Shown: positions 18,649 to 29,222 of the stretch, one piece after another
How positions within the stretch are numbered: the first letter of the stretch is position 1
How the letters are laid out: every line of letters starts with the position of its first letter
Assembly: GCF_014530035.1 (NCBI RefSeq)
Contig: NZ_JACVMX010000004.1
Span: 62,001 to 126,000, forward strand
Direction of reading: 5' to 3'
From: Leucobacter sp. cx-328
Lineage (GTDB): Bacteria > Actinomycetota > Actinomycetes > Actinomycetales > Microbacteriaceae
Length of the DNA stretch: 64,000 nt
Notes under the pieces: model-generated
Told to the model about the DNA's origin: nothing
Databases searched by the model: none
What the model saw: only the letters and a program-made list of their open reading frames with translations
Translations under genes and position numbers: made by a program

Positions 18649-19965
18649 TTACTTAAGAAGCCCTTCATAGTGACGCTGCTGCAGCTGTGCGTCGATCTGC
18701 TTGACGGTTTCAAGACCCACACCGACGATGATGAGGATCGAAGCACCACCGAACGGGAAGTTCTGGTTGGCTCCGAAGAACGACAGAGCGATCAGCGGGA
18801 TGAGCGCGATGATGCCGATGTAGATCGAACCAGCCGTCGTGATTCGGGTGAGTACGTAGTTCAGGTACTCAGCCGTGGGGCGGCCAGCGCGGATACCGGG
18901 GATGAATCCGCTGTACTTCTTCATGTTGTCCGCGACCTCTTCAGGGTTGAAGGTGATCTGAACGTAGAAGAACGTGAAGCCGATGATGAGCAGGAAGAAT
19001 ACGACCATGTAGAGGGGCTGGTCACCGGTGACCAGGTTTGTCTGGATCCAGACAACCCACGCCTTGGGGTCTTCACCCGCAGCGGGCTGGTTGAACTGCG
19101 AGATCAACATCGGGAGGTACAGAATTGCCGAAGCGAAGATCACGGGGATAACGCCCGCCATGTTCACCTTGATCGGGATGTAGGTGCTGCTGCCACCGTA
19201 CGTGCGGCGACCAACAACGCGCTTCGCATACTGAACAGGAATCCGACGCTGCGACTGCTCGACGTACACAACTGCGGCAACAATGATGAGGCCGATTGCG
19301 ATAACGAAGAAGAAGACCTCCCAGCCGCGCTGTTCCTTGATGACCCAAAGAGCGTTCGGGAACGTTGCAGCAATAGAGGTGAAGATAAGTAGTGACATAC
19401 CGTTGCCGATACCGCGTTCGGTGATGAGCTCGCCGAACCACATAATGAGGCCGGTACCCGCGGTCATCGTAAGGATCATGATGAGGGTTGCCCACCACTC
19501 GTTCGAGACGAGATTTTCACACGCCTGATTCGCGTTGCCGAGCAGCTGTCCCGACTTCGCAACCGTGATCAGAGTGGTCGACTGGAGAACTGCGAGACCA
19601 ATGGTGAGGTAACGCGTGTACTGCGTCATCTTCGCCTGGCCTGCCTGGCCTTCCTTGTGGAGTGCCTCGAAGTGAGGAATCACCACGCGGAGGAGCTGCA
19701 CAATAATCGACGCCGTAATGTACGGCATGATGCCAAGGGCGAAGATGGACAGCTGCAGCAGAGCGCCACCGCTGAACAGGTTGATCATGTCGTACAACCC
19801 GTTTGCATTCTCCCCTGCCGCAAGGCAGGCCTGAACGTTGGCAAAGTCAACGAACGGTGCGGGGATGAATGAACCCAAACGGAAAAGCGTGACAATGCCG
19901 AGCGTGAAGAGAATCTTCCGCCTTAGATCGGGGGTTCGAAAAATTCGTCCGATCGCACTGAACAA
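18649..19965 (-). CDS. secY: Protein translocase subunit SecY
   Basis: SecY is the channel of the Sec translocon in the cytoplasmic membrane. The 438-residue protein has ten membrane helices, with the plug-region FVDFANVQ, FSGGALLQLSIFALGIMPYITASIIVQ spread over helix 2, and the conserved TERGIGNGMSLLIF. The start is taken as TTG 19965 (MFSAIGRIFRTPDLRRK), because a perfect AGGAGG lies at 19972-19977 with a 6-base spacer and relatives begin there. A GTG at 19998 would add 11 residues and place the SD inside the gene. A terminator upstream implies secY has its own promoter. Confidence 0.95.
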   Translation of the reverse strand: MFSAIGRIFRTPDLRRKILFTLGIVTLFRLGSFIPAPFVDFANVQACLAAGENANGLYDMINLFSGGALLQLSIFALGIMPYITASIIVQLLRVVIPHFEALHKEGQAGQAKMTQYTRYLTIGLAVLQSTTLITVAKSGQLLGNANQACENLVSNEWWATLIMILTMTAGTGLIMWFGELITERGIGNGMSLLIFTSIAATFPNALWVIKEQRGWEVFFFVIAIGLIIVAAVVYVEQSQRRIPVQYAKRVVGRRTYGGSSTYIPIKVNMAGVIPVIFASAILYLPMLISQFNQPAAGEDPKAWVVWIQTNLVTGDQPLYMVVFFLLIIGFTFFYVQITFNPEEVADNMKKYSGFIPGIRAGRPTAEYLNYVLTRITTAGSIYIGIIALIPLIALSFFGANQNFPFGGASILIIVGVGLETVKQIDAQLQQRHYEGLLK

Positions 19966-20093
19966 GATCTGCCTCCTGGCCTGTCGGTACTGGCTCACGC
20001 CAACACGACGATCACCGACTCAACAGCCTACACTGCAGCCGGGTCGTTTCGCTTAATGATTCGGTTGTTTGGCAACCAAATGACAAAAGAAAA

Positions 20094-20139
20094 GCGGGGG
20101 AATTCCTCGCACGAAACTTCGCACAAGGGATTCCCCCGC
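20094..20139 (-). terminator. Intrinsic terminator after rplO
   Basis: On the minus-strand RNA GCGGGGGAAU...AUUCCCCCGC forms a strong stem with a 20-base loop region, directly followed by a TTTTCTTTT run. It ends the spc ribosomal transcript between rplO and secY. Confidence 0.85.
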
Positions 20140-20163
20140 AAATAACTTCCTACATATAGAAAG

Positions 20164-20622
20164 TTACTTTACCTCGCCGCCTGCGGCAACGATCTTTTCG
20201 CGTGCCGAAGCCGACACCTTGTCAACGTCGATGACGAGCTTGACCGAGAGGTCACCGTCGCCAAGGACCTTGACGGGCTGGTTCTTGCGAACCGCACCCT
20301 TTGCAACGAGATCTGCAATCGTGACGTCGCCACCCTTGGGGTACAGCTCAGCGAGCTTAGCAACGTTCACAACCTGGTACTCGGTGCGGAACGGGTTCTT
20401 GAAGCCGCGGAGCTTCGGGGTGCGCATATGCAGCGGCATCTGGCCACCCTCGAAGCCTGCACGGACCTGGTAACGAGCCTTGGTACCCTTGGTACCACGG
20501 CCAGCAGTCTTACCCTTCGAAGCCTCGCCACGACCCACGCGGGTCTTGGCCTTCTTCGAACCAGCTGCGGGGCGAAGGTGGTGTGCCTTCAGAACCTCGC
20601 CGCGCTCAATGTTCTCGCTCAT
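20164..20622 (-). CDS. rplO: 50S ribosomal protein L15
   Basis: L15 is a large-subunit protein needed for late assembly. The 152-residue protein has [20 protein letters not shown], the Gly-rich [14 protein letters not shown], and [19 protein letters not shown]. It overlaps rpmD by four bases. A strong intrinsic terminator follows 25 bases after its stop codon. Confidence 0.97.
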   Translation of the reverse strand: MSENIERGEVLKAHHLRPAAGSKKAKTRVGRGEASKGKTAGRGTKGTKARYQVRAGFEGGQMPLHMRTPKLRGFKNPFRTEYQVVNVAKLAELYPKGGDVTIADLVAKGAVRKNQPVKVLGDGDLSVKLVIDVDKVSASAREKIVAAGGEVK

Positions 20623-20807
20623 GCGTCGATCTCCTCAACCTGTACCAGGTGAGCAACTGCACGAACGTAACCACGGTTAGCTACGGTATCCTCACGAACG
20701 ACCGACTGGCCGATCTTCTTGAGGCCGAGGCTACGCAGGGTGTCGCGCTGGTTCTGCTTCTCACTGATAACGGACTTCGTCTGCGTAATCTTCAGGCTCT
20801 TAGCCAT
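20619..20807 (-). CDS. rpmD: 50S ribosomal protein L30
   Basis: This 62-residue L30 starts [20 protein letters not shown] and has the conserved [18 protein letters not shown] and [16 protein letters not shown] segments. It overlaps rpsE by one base (TAATG) and rplO by four, so it is translationally coupled on both sides. Confidence 0.96.
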   Translation of the reverse strand: MAKSLKITQTKSVISEKQNQRDTLRSLGLKKIGQSVVREDTVANRGYVRAVAHLVQVEEIDA

Positions 20808-21502
20808 TACGCACCTGCCTTTGCCTTAGCTGCAGCGTCGGCCAGAGCCTTCGCTTCGGCGCGCACGAGGCGAGCCGGTGCGACACGGTCAAAGTCAAGG
20901 CCACGACGAGCTGCGACGGAGCGGGGCTCCTCGAGCATCTTCAGTGCCTCAACGGTCGCATGCACGATGTTCAGGGTGTTCGACGAACCGAGCGACTTGC
21001 TCAGTACGTCGTGGATGCCAGCGCACTCGAGTACGGCGCGGACGGGGCCACCGGCGATAACACCGGTACCAGCAGCTGCGGGGCGGAGCAGGACAACGCC
21101 TGCTGCTGCCTCACCCTGCACGGGGTGCGGGATGGTGCTGCCAACGCGGGGGACGCGGAAGAAGTTCTTCTTTGCCTCTTCGACACCCTTCGAAATTGCG
21201 AGGGGCACCTCCTTGGCCTTACCGTAACCGACACCAACGGTGCCGTTACCGTCGCCGACGACGACGAGAGCGGTGAAGCTGAAGCGACGACCACCCTTGA
21301 CGACCTTCGAAACACGGTTGATGGTGACGACGCGCTCGAGGAACTGGCTCTCGGTGCGCTCGCGACCGCCGCGCTCACCACGGGTGCCGCGATCGCGGCT
21401 ACCGCGACGCTGCTCACGAGGCTCGTTGCGGTGATCCTCAGTCTTGGTTTCCACGACCGGGGTCTCAGCAGCCACTTCCTGCTCCTTCGTTTCGTTGCTC
21501 AC
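20807..21502 (-). CDS. rpsE: 30S ribosomal protein S5
   Basis: S5 affects decoding accuracy and is the site of spectinomycin-resistance changes. The 231-residue protein has a charged, low-complexity N-terminal extension ([18 protein letters not shown]), then [21 protein letters not shown] at about residue 54, [19 protein letters not shown] and the second domain with [16 protein letters not shown]. Four-base overlap with rplR upstream and TAATG with rpmD downstream. Confidence 0.97.
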   Translation of the reverse strand: MSNETKEQEVAAETPVVETKTEDHRNEPREQRRGSRDRGTRGERGGRERTESQFLERVVTINRVSKVVKGGRRFSFTALVVVGDGNGTVGVGYGKAKEVPLAISKGVEEAKKNFFRVPRVGSTIPHPVQGEAAAGVVLLRPAAAGTGVIAGGPVRAVLECAGIHDVLSKSLGSSNTLNIVHATVEALKMLEEPRSVAARRGLDFDRVAPARLVRAEAKALADAAAKAKAGA

Positions 21503-21873
21503 AGGGTCAGCCCCCCTTCGCGAGCGCCTTCGGCGATCGCAGCGACACGGCCGGCGTACTTGCTGCCACCGCGGTCGAAGACCACTGCGTCAACGCCTGC
21601 TGCCTTTACACGCTCAGCGAGGATTTCGCCTACCTTGCGTGCCTTAGCGGTCTTGTCGCCCTCGAAAGCGCGAATGTCCGCTTCCATGGTCGAAGCCGAT
21701 GCGATGGTGAAACCCTTCGAATCGTCAATGACCTGGACGAAGACGTGACGCGACGAGCGCGTTACGTTCATGCGGGGGCGCACCTCGGTGCCAACAACCT
21801 TCTTGCGAAGGCGGCTGTGGCGGCGGAGGCGGGCAGCGGTACGGCCCTTAGCGCGAGTGATGTTAGCGGCCAT
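21499..21873 (-). CDS. rplR: 50S ribosomal protein L18
   Basis: L18 binds 5S rRNA with L5. The 124-residue protein has [21 protein letters not shown] split over its basic N-terminus, [15 protein letters not shown] and the end [20 protein letters not shown]. Two bases separate it from rplF. Confidence 0.97.
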   Translation of the reverse strand: MAANITRAKGRTAARLRRHSRLRKKVVGTEVRPRMNVTRSSRHVFVQVIDDSKGFTIASASTMEADIRAFEGDKTAKARKVGEILAERVKAAGVDAVVFDRGGSKYAGRVAAIAEGAREGGLTL

Positions 21874-21875
21874 GG

Positions 21876-22412
21876 TTACTTACCAGCCTTTCCAGCCTTG
21901 CGGCGAACGTTCTCGCCCGCGTAGCGGATGCCCTTACCCTTGTAGGGCTCCGGCTTCTTCAGCTTGCGAATGTTAGCAGCAGCCTCACCGACTGCCTGCT
22001 TGGAGATACCACTGACCGAGATCTTCGTGGTGCCCTCTACTGCGAGCGTGATGCCTGCAGGAGCAGCGAAGACGACGGGGTGCGAGAAGCCGAGCGCGAG
22101 CTCGAGATCGCTACCCTTCAGCGCGACGCGGTAACCGGTACCAACAACCTCAAGCTGCTTGGTGTAACCAGCGGTTACGCCAACGATGTTGTTGTTGATA
22201 AGGGTACGGGTGAGGCCGTGCAGTGCACGTGACTCGCGCTCGTCGTTGGGGCGCGTAACCAGAATCTGGCCGTCCTCAACTGCAACGCGAATGGGCTCTG
22301 CAACGGTGAGCGTGAGCTCGCCCTTTGCGCCCTTGACCGTGACCTGCTGGCCATCGATCTTGACATCTACACCACCGGGAACGGTGATGGGAAGCTTACC
22401 GATACGTGACAT
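21876..22412 (-). CDS. rplF: 50S ribosomal protein L6
   Basis: L6 lies near the factor-binding site. The 178-residue protein starts [20 protein letters not shown] and ends with [24 protein letters not shown] ([10 protein letters not shown] is the family signature). It follows rpsH by six bases. Confidence 0.98.
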   Translation of the reverse strand: MSRIGKLPITVPGGVDVKIDGQQVTVKGAKGELTLTVAEPIRVAVEDGQILVTRPNDERESRALHGLTRTLINNNIVGVTAGYTKQLEVVGTGYRVALKGSDLELALGFSHPVVFAAPAGITLAVEGTTKISVSGISKQAVGEAAANIRKLKKPEPYKGKGIRYAGENVRRKAGKAGK

Positions 22413-22418
22413 TCTGGC

Positions 22419-22817
22419 TTACCACACGTAGGCCAGCACTTCGCCGCCCACGCCCTTCTGCTCGGCCTCGCGGTCCGTGAGGAGCCCCGAAGAGGTGGAC
22501 AGGATCGCAATACCGAGACCGCCAAGAACGCTCGGAACCTCGGCTGAACCTGCGTATACACGCAGACCGGGCTTCGAGACACGCTTGATGCCTTCGATCG
22601 AACGCTCGCGGTTGGGGCCGTACTTCAGCTGCATGGTGAGGGTGGTGCCGACGCGTGCGGCCTCAACCTTCCAGTCAGCGATGTAGCCTTCGCGCTTGAG
22701 GATCTCTGCGATCCGCTCCTTGAGCTTTGAGCCGGGGAGCGAAACGTCATCGTGATGTGCGCTATTTGCATTGCGCAACCGGGTCAGCATATCTGCGACC
22801 GGATCAGTCATCGTCAT
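22419..22817 (-). CDS. rpsH: 30S ribosomal protein S8
   Basis: S8 is a primary 16S-binding protein and in E. coli the translational repressor of the spc operon. The 132-residue protein starts [20 protein letters not shown] and ends with [22 protein letters not shown]. The usual rpsN/rpsZ (S14) gene is missing upstream; the 119-base gap to rplE holds only a hairpin. Confidence 0.97.
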   Translation of the reverse strand: MTMTDPVADMLTRLRNANSAHHDDVSLPGSKLKERIAEILKREGYIADWKVEAARVGTTLTMQLKYGPNRERSIEGIKRVSKPGLRVYAGSAEVPSVLGGLGIAILSTSSGLLTDREAEQKGVGGEVLAYVW

Positions 22818-22886
22818 AATTGACTCTGCTTTCTCGCCTGGTATCGGGGGCCGTTACACGACCACCGACCTGGGTGACGCGGGAAA

Positions 22887-22912
22887 GGTGCCCGGGAGAA
22901 TTCCCGGGCACC
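22887..22912. promoter_or_regulatory. Hairpin between rplE and rpsH
   Basis: GGTGCCCGGGA (22887-22897) pairs perfectly with TCCCGGGCACC (22902-22912) around a 4-base loop. On the minus strand it is followed by TTTCCC, so it could attenuate transcription inside the spc operon or block exonucleases. It occupies the place where S14 is found in many relatives. Confidence 0.6.
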
Positions 22913-22936
22913 AAGCCCACTTGGACTATTCAGTTA

Positions 22937-23494
22937 TTAGGCCTTGAACGGGAAGCCGAGCGCCTTAAGCAGCGCGCGACCCTCGTCGTCGGTCTTTGCC
23001 GAGGTCACGACAGTGATGTCGAAACCGCGTACACGATCAATCTTATCCTGATCGATCTCGTGGAACACACTCTGCTCGGTCAAACCGAAGGTGTAGTTGC
23101 CGGCGCCATCAAACTGCTTCGCCGAAAGACCGCGGAAATCGCGGATACGCGGCAGAGCGAGGTTGATGAGACGATCAAGGAATTCCCATGCACGGTCACC
23201 ACGGAGGGTAACGTGCGCACCAATAGCCTGGCCTTCGCGCAGCTTGAACTGTGCGATCGACTTACGGGCCAAGGTGACCTTGGGCTTCTGACCGGTGATC
23301 TTCTGGAGGTCTGCGATAGCGCCCTCAATCACCTTGCTGTCGCGAGCTGCCTCGCCGACGCCGGTGTTAACGACAACCTTCACAACGCCAGGCACCTGCA
23401 TAACGTTCTCGAACTTGAACTCCTCGAGGAGTGCAGGAACGATCTCGCCGCGGTACTTCTGCTTCAGACGGGGCTGAACCTTAGTCTCAGTCAT
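22937..23494 (-). CDS. rplE: 50S ribosomal protein L5
   Basis: L5 binds 5S rRNA and contacts P-site tRNA. The 185-residue protein has [53 protein letters not shown] (family signature) and the end [14 protein letters not shown]. Its ATG overlaps the rplX stop (TAATG). Confidence 0.98.
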   Translation of the reverse strand: MTETKVQPRLKQKYRGEIVPALLEEFKFENVMQVPGVVKVVVNTGVGEAARDSKVIEGAIADLQKITGQKPKVTLARKSIAQFKLREGQAIGAHVTLRGDRAWEFLDRLINLALPRIRDFRGLSAKQFDGAGNYTFGLTEQSVFHEIDQDKIDRVRGFDITVVTSAKTDDEGRALLKALGFPFKA

Positions 23495-23856
23495 TAGAGG
23501 GCCTTCCCTGACTTCTTCGCGTAGCGAACACGGACGGTCTTCTTCACGCCGTTCTTCTCAACCTCTTCGACGCGGAAACCAACGCGAGTCGGCTTCTTGG
23601 TCTCGGGGTCGACAACTGCGACGTTCGACACGTGGATCGGAGCCTCGACGGTCTCAATGCCGCCTTCCTTCGTTCCACGCTCCGACTGGCCGACGCGGGT
23701 GTGCTTGGTGACGAAGTTAACGCCCTCAACCACTACACGGTCAGTTTCGGTCAGAACCTCAATGACGCGACCCTGCTTGCCGCGGTAGCCACCGCGCTCC
23801 TGGGTCGGGCCCGAGATGACCTCTACGAGGTCACCCTTCTTGATCTTGTTAGCCAT
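23494..23856 (-). CDS. rplX: 50S ribosomal protein L24
   Basis: L24 helps start large-subunit assembly. The 120-residue protein starts with the KOW-type [20 protein letters not shown] and has [22 protein letters not shown] further on. It overlaps rplE by one base and is five bases from rplN. The last ~25 residues are a basic tail. Confidence 0.96.
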   Translation of the reverse strand: MANKIKKGDLVEVISGPTQERGGYRGKQGRVIEVLTETDRVVVEGVNFVTKHTRVGQSERGTKEGGIETVEAPIHVSNVAVVDPETKKPTRVGFRVEEVEKNGVKKTVRVRYAKKSGKAL

Positions 23857-23861
23857 ATGGA

Positions 23862-24230
23862 CTAGATCACCTCCGGTGCGAGCGAGACGATCTTCATGAA
23901 CTTCTTGTCGCGAAGCTCACGGCCGACCGGCCCGAAGATACGGGTGCCGCGGGGCTCCCCGTCAGCCTTCAGAATGACGGCAGCGTTCTCGTCAAAGCTA
24001 ATGTACGAACCGTCAACACGACGGGTCGACTTACGCGTACGAACGACAACAGCCTTTACGACGTCGCCCTTCTTGACGTTGCCACCGGGGATTGCGTCCT
24101 TGACGGTCGCGACGATCGTGTCGCCGAGGCCGGCGTAACGACGACCCGATCCACCGAGTACGCGAATAGTGAGCAACTCCTTGGCACCGCTGTTGTCGGC
24201 AACCTTGAGTCGCGATTCCTGCTGAATCAC
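23862..24230 (-). CDS. rplN: 50S ribosomal protein L14
   Basis: L14 forms an intersubunit bridge. The 122-residue protein starts [20 protein letters not shown] and shows [28 protein letters not shown] and the end [12 protein letters not shown]. It sits between rpsQ and rplX in standard order. Confidence 0.98.
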   Translation of the reverse strand: MIQQESRLKVADNSGAKELLTIRVLGGSGRRYAGLGDTIVATVKDAIPGGNVKKGDVVKAVVVRTRKSTRRVDGSYISFDENAAVILKADGEPRGTRIFGPVGRELRDKKFMKIVSLAPEVI

Positions 24231-24262
24231 TTGCTACTCCTTCAATCAGTAAGCCGCGAGGC

Positions 24263-24535
24263 TTACTTCGCCTTCTCGAGAATCTCTACGAGGCGCCAGC
24301 GCTTCGAAGCGCTGAGCGGACGGGTCTCGTGGATAACCACGAGATCGCCGATGCCTGCAGTGTTCATCTCGTCGTGAGCCTTAACCTTCGACGAGCGGCG
24401 CAGGACCTTGCCGTAGAGGGGGTGCTTCACACGGTCTTCGACCTCAACGACGATGGTCTTGTCCATCTTGTCGCTGACGACGTAACCACGGCGGGCCTTG
24501 CGGTAGCCGCGCTGTTCCTGTTCGATCTCAGCCAT
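24263..24535 (-). CDS. rpsQ: 30S ribosomal protein S17
   Basis: S17 is a primary 16S rRNA binder. The 90-residue protein has [39 protein letters not shown] and [19 protein letters not shown]. It lies two bases after rpmC. Confidence 0.97.
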   Translation of the reverse strand: MAEIEQEQRGYRKARRGYVVSDKMDKTIVVEVEDRVKHPLYGKVLRRSSKVKAHDEMNTAGIGDLVVIHETRPLSASKRWRLVEILEKAK

Positions 24536-24537
24536 TG

Positions 24538-24849
24538 TTAGGCCTCCTTCGTGTCAGCGGCGGCGTCCGCCTGCTCGGTCTTCTTAGTGCTCTTCTTCGC
24601 CTTAGCCTTTGCGGGAGCAGCAACGGGGGTAACCCGAATGCCGAGCTCACGCTCACGCAGAACGGTGTAGATGCGAGCAATGTCGCGCTTCACCTGACGA
24701 ACACGGCCGTGGCTTTCAAGCTGGCCGGTGGCCGACTGGAAGCGAAGGTTGAAAAGCTCAGCCTTAGCCTTCTTGAGCTCTTCTGCCAGGCGCTCGTTCT
24801 CGAACGTATCCAGTTCGGTGACTGCCAGTTCCTTGGTACCGATCGCCAT
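24538..24849 (-). CDS. rpmC: 50S ribosomal protein L29, with C-terminal extension
   Basis: The L29 core is at residues ~6-72, with [22 protein letters not shown] and [22 protein letters not shown] as its two helices. The protein is 103 residues, longer than the ~65 of E. coli, because of an Ala/Lys-rich tail ([16 protein letters not shown]) ending acidic. Such tails are seen in some actinobacterial L29. The start overlaps the rplP stop (TAATG). Confidence 0.95.
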   Translation of the reverse strand: MAIGTKELAVTELDTFENERLAEELKKAKAELFNLRFQSATGQLESHGRVRQVKRDIARIYTVLRERELGIRVTPVAAPAKAKAKKSTKKTEQADAAADTKEA

Positions 24850-25268
24850 TACGCGTCGCCCTCCTCACGCTTGATAATGCGGGCCTTGAGCGGAAGCTTG
24901 TGAATCGCGCGGGTCAGTGCCTCGCGTGCAAGCTGCTCATCGACACCTGCGACCTCGAAGAGGACGCGGCCCGGCTTGACATTGGCAATCCACCACTCCG
25001 GTGAACCCTTACCTGAACCCATGCGGGTCTCGGCAGGCTTCTTGGTGAGGGGACGGTCAGGGTAGATGTTGATCCACACCTTGCCACCACGCTTGATGTG
25101 ACGGGTCATCGCGATACGAGCGGACTCGATCTGACGGTTCGTCACGTAAGCGGGGGTGAGAGCCTGGATACCAAACTCACCGAAGGTGACCTTGGTTCCG
25201 CCCTTTGCCTGGCCGCTACGGCCGGGGTGATGCTGCTTACGGTGCTTTACTCGACGGGGAATCAGCAT
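24849..25268 (-). CDS. rplP: 50S ribosomal protein L16
   Basis: L16 lies near the peptidyl-transferase centre. The 139-residue protein starts [17 protein letters not shown] and has [15 protein letters not shown]-like [20 protein letters not shown], then [18 protein letters not shown]. It is two bases after rpsC. Confidence 0.98.
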   Translation of the reverse strand: MLIPRRVKHRKQHHPGRSGQAKGGTKVTFGEFGIQALTPAYVTNRQIESARIAMTRHIKRGGKVWINIYPDRPLTKKPAETRMGSGKGSPEWWIANVKPGRVLFEVAGVDEQLAREALTRAIHKLPLKARIIKREEGDA

Positions 25269-25270
25269 TG

Positions 25271-26032
25271 TTACTTCTCCGCTCCTGCTGCAGCGGGTGC
25301 AGCCTCAGCCTGCTGAGCGTTACGAGGCGCACGGCGGCGATCGCCGCGGTCACGCGACGGCTTCTGTGCTGCCTGCTCGCGAGCAAGTTCCTTGTTGGTG
25401 AGGTCACCCTTGTAGATCCAGACCTTCACGCCGATACGGCCGAAGGTGGTCTTAGCTTCGTAGAAACCGTAATCGATGTTCGCACGAAGGGTGTGCAGCG
25501 GCACGCGACCCTCGCGGTAGAACTCCGAACGGCTCATCTCTGCGCCGCCAAGACGGCCCGAGACCTGAATACGAACGCCCTTGGCACCAGCGCGCTGTGC
25601 GCCCTGGAGGCCCTTGCGCATTGCACGGCGGAATGCAACACGAGCAGCGAGCTGCTCTGCAATACCCTGTGCAACGAGCTGAGCGTCAGCCTCGGGGTTC
25701 TTGACCTCGAGGATGTTCAGCTGGATCTGCTTGCCGGTGAGCTTCTCGAGGCCAGCGCGGATGCGCTCTGCCTCTGCGCCACGACGGCCGATGACGATAC
25801 CGGGACGTGCAGTGTGGATGTCCACGCGTACACGGTCACGGGTGCGCTCGATCTCGATGCGCGAAACACCTGCACGGTCAAGCGTGTCAGTCAGGTAGCT
25901 GCGGATCTTGATGTCCTCGGCAAGGTAGTCAGCATAACGCTGGCCCTTCTTGGTCGAGTCCGAGAACCAACGCGATACGTGATCAGTGGTTACCCCGAGG
26001 CGGAAGCCATAGGGATGAATCTTCTGGCCCAT
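25271..26032 (-). CDS. rpsC: 30S ribosomal protein S3
   Basis: S3 forms part of the mRNA entry channel. The 253-residue protein starts [18 protein letters not shown], has a KH domain ([21 protein letters not shown]) and the C-terminal signature [20 protein letters not shown]. It ends in a ~30-residue Arg- then Ala-rich tail. It directly follows rplV. Confidence 0.98.
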   Translation of the reverse strand: MGQKIHPYGFRLGVTTDHVSRWFSDSTKKGQRYADYLAEDIKIRSYLTDTLDRAGVSRIEIERTRDRVRVDIHTARPGIVIGRRGAEAERIRAGLEKLTGKQIQLNILEVKNPEADAQLVAQGIAEQLAARVAFRRAMRKGLQGAQRAGAKGVRIQVSGRLGGAEMSRSEFYREGRVPLHTLRANIDYGFYEAKTTFGRIGVKVWIYKGDLTNKELAREQAAQKPSRDRGDRRRAPRNAQQAEAAPAAAGAEK

Positions 26033-26413
26033 TTACTTGGCTCCCTTCGATGCGGCAACCGCGTCAGCCGTCTGAAGAATGACGGTGATGTGGCTGGTCC
26101 GCTTGTTGATACGGAACGCGCGACCCTGTGCACGGGGGCGGAAACGCTTCAGCGTTGCTCCCTCGTCCACGAAGGCACGTGCCACAACGAGCTCGTCTTC
26201 GTTGAAGCGCAGGTTTTCCTTCTCGGCCTTGACACGCGCGTTAGCGACTGCCGAGGCGACGAGCTTGAAAATGGGCTCCGACGCTGCCTGGGGTGCGAAC
26301 TTGAGGATCGCAAGTGCTTCCTCAACGTTCTTGCCACGGATCAGGTCAACAACGCGACGGGCCTTCTGGGGGGTGATGCGGATATGACGCACGCGTGCGA
26401 TCGATTCCACCAT
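26033..26413 (-). CDS. rplV: 50S ribosomal protein L22
   Basis: L22 lines the exit tunnel and its loop can affect macrolide binding. The 126-residue protein has [19 protein letters not shown] and the C-terminal hairpin [20 protein letters not shown]. No deletion or insertion is seen in the loop. It lies between rpsS and rpsC. Confidence 0.98.
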   Translation of the reverse strand: MVESIARVRHIRITPQKARRVVDLIRGKNVEEALAILKFAPQAASEPIFKLVASAVANARVKAEKENLRFNEDELVVARAFVDEGATLKRFRPRAQGRAFRINKRTSHITVILQTADAVAASKGAK

Positions 26414-26438
26414 TTCTCTTCCTCCTTCACGTCGCCGC

Positions 26439-26720
26439 TTAGCGGCGACGGCCCTTCTTGTCGTCCTTCACGTGGCCACGGAAGGTACGAGTCGGGGCGA
26501 ACTCGCCCAGCTTGTGACCAACCATGGTTTCCGTTACGAACACGGGAATGTGCTTACGACCGTCGTGCACTGCGATGGTGTGACCCAGCATTGCGGGGAT
26601 GATCATCGAGCGGCGCGACCAGGTCTTGATCACGTTCTTGGTGCCAGCTTCGTTCTGTACAACCACCTTGTTCAGCAGGTGGTTATCGACGAAGGGGCCC
26701 TTCTTGAGACTACGAGGCAT
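26439..26720 (-). CDS. rpsS: 30S ribosomal protein S19
   Basis: S19 sits in the small-subunit head. The 93-residue protein starts [16 protein letters not shown] and has [20 protein letters not shown] and [16 protein letters not shown]. It is 24 bases from rplB and 25 bases from rplV. Confidence 0.98.
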   Translation of the reverse strand: MPRSLKKGPFVDNHLLNKVVVQNEAGTKNVIKTWSRRSMIIPAMLGHTIAVHDGRKHIPVFVTETMVGHKLGEFAPTRTFRGHVKDDKKGRRR

Positions 26721-26744
26721 CTTCTACTCTCTCCTACCTGCCGA

Positions 26745-27581
26745 CTAGCGCTTCTTGCCAACAGTACGGCGACGCACGATGAGCTTGTCGCTTTCCTTGT
26801 TCGGATGGCGCGTACGGCCTTCCTTCTGGCCCCACGGGGTAACCGGGTGGCGGCCACCCGAGGTGCGGCCTTCGCCACCACCGTGCGGGTGATCTACCGG
26901 GTTCATGACAACACCGCGGACGGTCGGGCGAACGCCCTTCCAGCGCATACGGCCAGCCTTGCCCCAGTTGATGTTCGACTGCTCGGCGTTACCTACCTCG
27001 CCGATCGTTGCGCGGCAGCGCAGATCGACGTTGCGGATCTCACCCGAGGGGAGACGAAGCTGAGCGTAGGGGCCGTCCTTAGCGACGAGACGCACCGACA
27101 TACCAGCCGAGCGAGCGAGCTTAGCGCCGCCGCCGGGACGGAGCTCGATAGCGTGAATCACGGTACCGGTGGGGATGTTCTTCAAGGGCAGGTTGTTACC
27201 CGGCTTGATATCTGCACCCGCGCCAGCCTCGACGATGTCGCCCTGCTTGAGCTTGTTCGGAGCGATGATGTAACGCTTCGTGCCGTCCACGTAGTGCAGC
27301 AGCGCGATGCGCGCGGTGCGGTTGGGATCGTACTCGATGTGCGCAACCTTGGCGTTGACGCCGTCCTTGTCATGGCGACGGAAGTCGATGACACGGTACT
27401 GGCGCTTGTGGCCACCGCCGATGTGGCGGGTGGTGATACGACCCTGGTTGTTGCGGCCGCCGGTCTTGGGGAGCGGGCGAAGCAGCGACTTCTCAGGGGT
27501 GGAGCGGGTGATCTCAGCGAAATCAGCAACGCTCGAGCCACGACGACCGGGGGTCGTCGGCTTGTACTTGCGAATAGCCAT
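26745..27581 (-). CDS. rplB: 50S ribosomal protein L2
   Basis: L2 is essential for subunit joining and peptidyl-transferase activity. The 278-residue protein has [35 protein letters not shown] and the functional [16 protein letters not shown] with its conserved His. The end TVGKKR is normal. Confidence 0.99.
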   Translation of the reverse strand: MAIRKYKPTTPGRRGSSVADFAEITRSTPEKSLLRPLPKTGGRNNQGRITTRHIGGGHKRQYRVIDFRRHDKDGVNAKVAHIEYDPNRTARIALLHYVDGTKRYIIAPNKLKQGDIVEAGAGADIKPGNNLPLKNIPTGTVIHAIELRPGGGAKLARSAGMSVRLVAKDGPYAQLRLPSGEIRNVDLRCRATIGEVGNAEQSNINWGKAGRMRWKGVRPTVRGVVMNPVDHPHGGGEGRTSGGRHPVTPWGQKEGRTRHPNKESDKLIVRRRTVGKKR

Positions 27582-27601
27582 TATGTTTCCTCTTCGCCCT
27601 T

Positions 27602-27901
27602 CTACAGACCGGCCGTGAAGATGTCGATCGAGCCCGACTGAAGGGTGACGATGGCGCGCTTGGTGTCCTTGCGCTTGCCAATGCCGAACTTAGTGCGGCG
27701 GGTCTTGCCCTTGCGGTTCAGGGTGTTGATCTTGTTGACCTTCACGCCAAAGACCTGCTCGATAGCGAGCTTGATCTCAGTCTTCGTCGCGGTGGGCTGT
27801 ACCTCAAAGGTGTACTGGCCGTTCGCGTCGATGAGGCTGTAGCTCTTCTCCGAGACGATGGGACGGATGATGACGTCGTGTGAAGACTTGTTCAGGCTCA
27901 C
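27602..27901 (-). CDS. rplW: 50S ribosomal protein L23
   Basis: L23 is at the tunnel exit and docks trigger factor and SRP. The 99-residue protein has [37 protein letters not shown] and [15 protein letters not shown]. It overlaps rplD by four bases. Confidence 0.98.
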   Translation of the reverse strand: MSLNKSSHDVIIRPIVSEKSYSLIDANGQYTFEVQPTATKTEIKLAIEQVFGVKVNKINTLNRKGKTRRTKFGIGKRKDTKRAIVTLQSGSIDIFTAGL

Positions 27902-28551
27902 TTCGTTTCCTCCTTGGCGGTGCGACCAGCGACGAATGCGTCGAAGGCTGCCTTGGTGAAGACGAGGTCATCGCTGACGACCACGTCGTAGGCGTTGAGC
28001 TGATCCTGGAACAGGACGTGGACGTTCTGCAGGTTGCGAACGCTCAGCGCGGTCAGCTCGTCTTCACGAGTGACAACGACGAGAACGCGGGTGCCAGGAG
28101 CAACAGCTGCGAGGAACTCGCGTGCGCTCTTGGTGCTCGGCTTGCCCTCGATGCCGAAGCTATCAACGACGTGCAGACGGTTGCCGCGAACGCGGTCCGA
28201 AAGCAGGCCGATGAGTGCAGCTGCGATCATCTTCTTGGGGGTGCGCTGTGCGTAGTCACGGGGAACCGGACCGTGCACAATGCCGCCGCCGCGGTGCTGA
28301 GGCATACGGACCGAACCCTGACGAGCGCGGCCGGTACCCTTCTGCTTGAACGGCTTGACGCCCGAACCGGAGCGTTCGCCACGGTTCTTGACCTTGTGGG
28401 TGCCCTGACGCGCAGCTGCGAGCTGAGCGGTGACAACCTGGTGGATCAGCGGGACGTTGGTCTCGGCGCCGAAGATAGCCTCGGGAAGCTCAACCGAGCC
28501 TGCCTTCTTGCCCTTCGCGTCGAGGATCTCGAGCTTGGTAGCGGTAGCCAT
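27898..28551 (-). CDS. rplD: 50S ribosomal protein L4
   Basis: L4 reaches into the exit tunnel and in E. coli represses the S10 operon. The 217-residue protein has [20 protein letters not shown], the tunnel loop [22 protein letters not shown] and [17 protein letters not shown]. It follows rplC by three bases. Confidence 0.98.
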   Translation of the reverse strand: MATATKLEILDAKGKKAGSVELPEAIFGAETNVPLIHQVVTAQLAAARQGTHKVKNRGERSGSGVKPFKQKGTGRARQGSVRMPQHRGGGIVHGPVPRDYAQRTPKKMIAAALIGLLSDRVRGNRLHVVDSFGIEGKPSTKSAREFLAAVAPGTRVLVVVTREDELTALSVRNLQNVHVLFQDQLNAYDVVVSDDLVFTKAAFDAFVAGRTAKEETK

Positions 28552-28554
28552 GAA

Positions 28555-29208
28555 CTACGCCCCCTTCACTGCGTTGCGGACGAATACGAGACGACCGCTT
28601 GCACCGGGAACAGCACCCTTAACGAGGATGAGACCCTTTTCAGCGTCGATCGCCTGAACCGTAAGGTTCTGGACGGTGACACGGTCGCCACCCATACGGC
28701 CGGCCATCTTCTGACCCTTGAACACGCGACCAGGGGTCGCAGCGCCGCCGACAGAACCGGGCTTACGGTGGTTACGGTGCTGACCGTGCGATGCGCCAAC
28801 GCCAGAGAAGTTGTGGCGCTTCATGGTGCCCGCGAAGCCCTTACCCTTCGAAGTACCTACAACGTCGATCTTCTGACCGGTGGTGAAGGTTGCATCGATG
28901 GTGAGCTCCTGGCCGAGAGCGTACTCAGCTGCATCCGCAGTGCGGATCTCAGTGAGGTGACGGCGAGGCGTGACGCCTGCCTTCTCGAAGTGACCAGCCG
29001 AAGGCTTGTTTACCTTGCGGGGGTCAATCTGGCCAGCTGCGATCTGAATCGCGCTGTAGCCGTCGAGCTCCGGGGTGCGGATCTGGGTAACAACGTTAGG
29101 TGCTACCTCGATTACGGTCACAGGAACAACGTTGCCGTTCTCGTCCCAGACCTGAGTCATACCGAGCTTGGTGCCCAGGAGACCCTTCACGTTACGTACT
29201 GCAGTCAT
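28555..29208 (-). CDS. rplC: 50S ribosomal protein L3
   Basis: L3 is an early assembly protein near the catalytic centre. The 217-residue protein has [21 protein letters not shown], then [21 protein letters not shown] and [19 protein letters not shown]. It lies 14 bases after rpsJ. Confidence 0.98.
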   Translation of the reverse strand: MTAVRNVKGLLGTKLGMTQVWDENGNVVPVTVIEVAPNVVTQIRTPELDGYSAIQIAAGQIDPRKVNKPSAGHFEKAGVTPRRHLTEIRTADAAEYALGQELTIDATFTTGQKIDVVGTSKGKGFAGTMKRHNFSGVGASHGQHRNHRKPGSVGGAATPGRVFKGQKMAGRMGGDRVTVQNLTVQAIDAEKGLILVKGAVPGASGRLVFVRNAVKGA

Positions 29209-29222
29209 GAATCGATCCCCCC

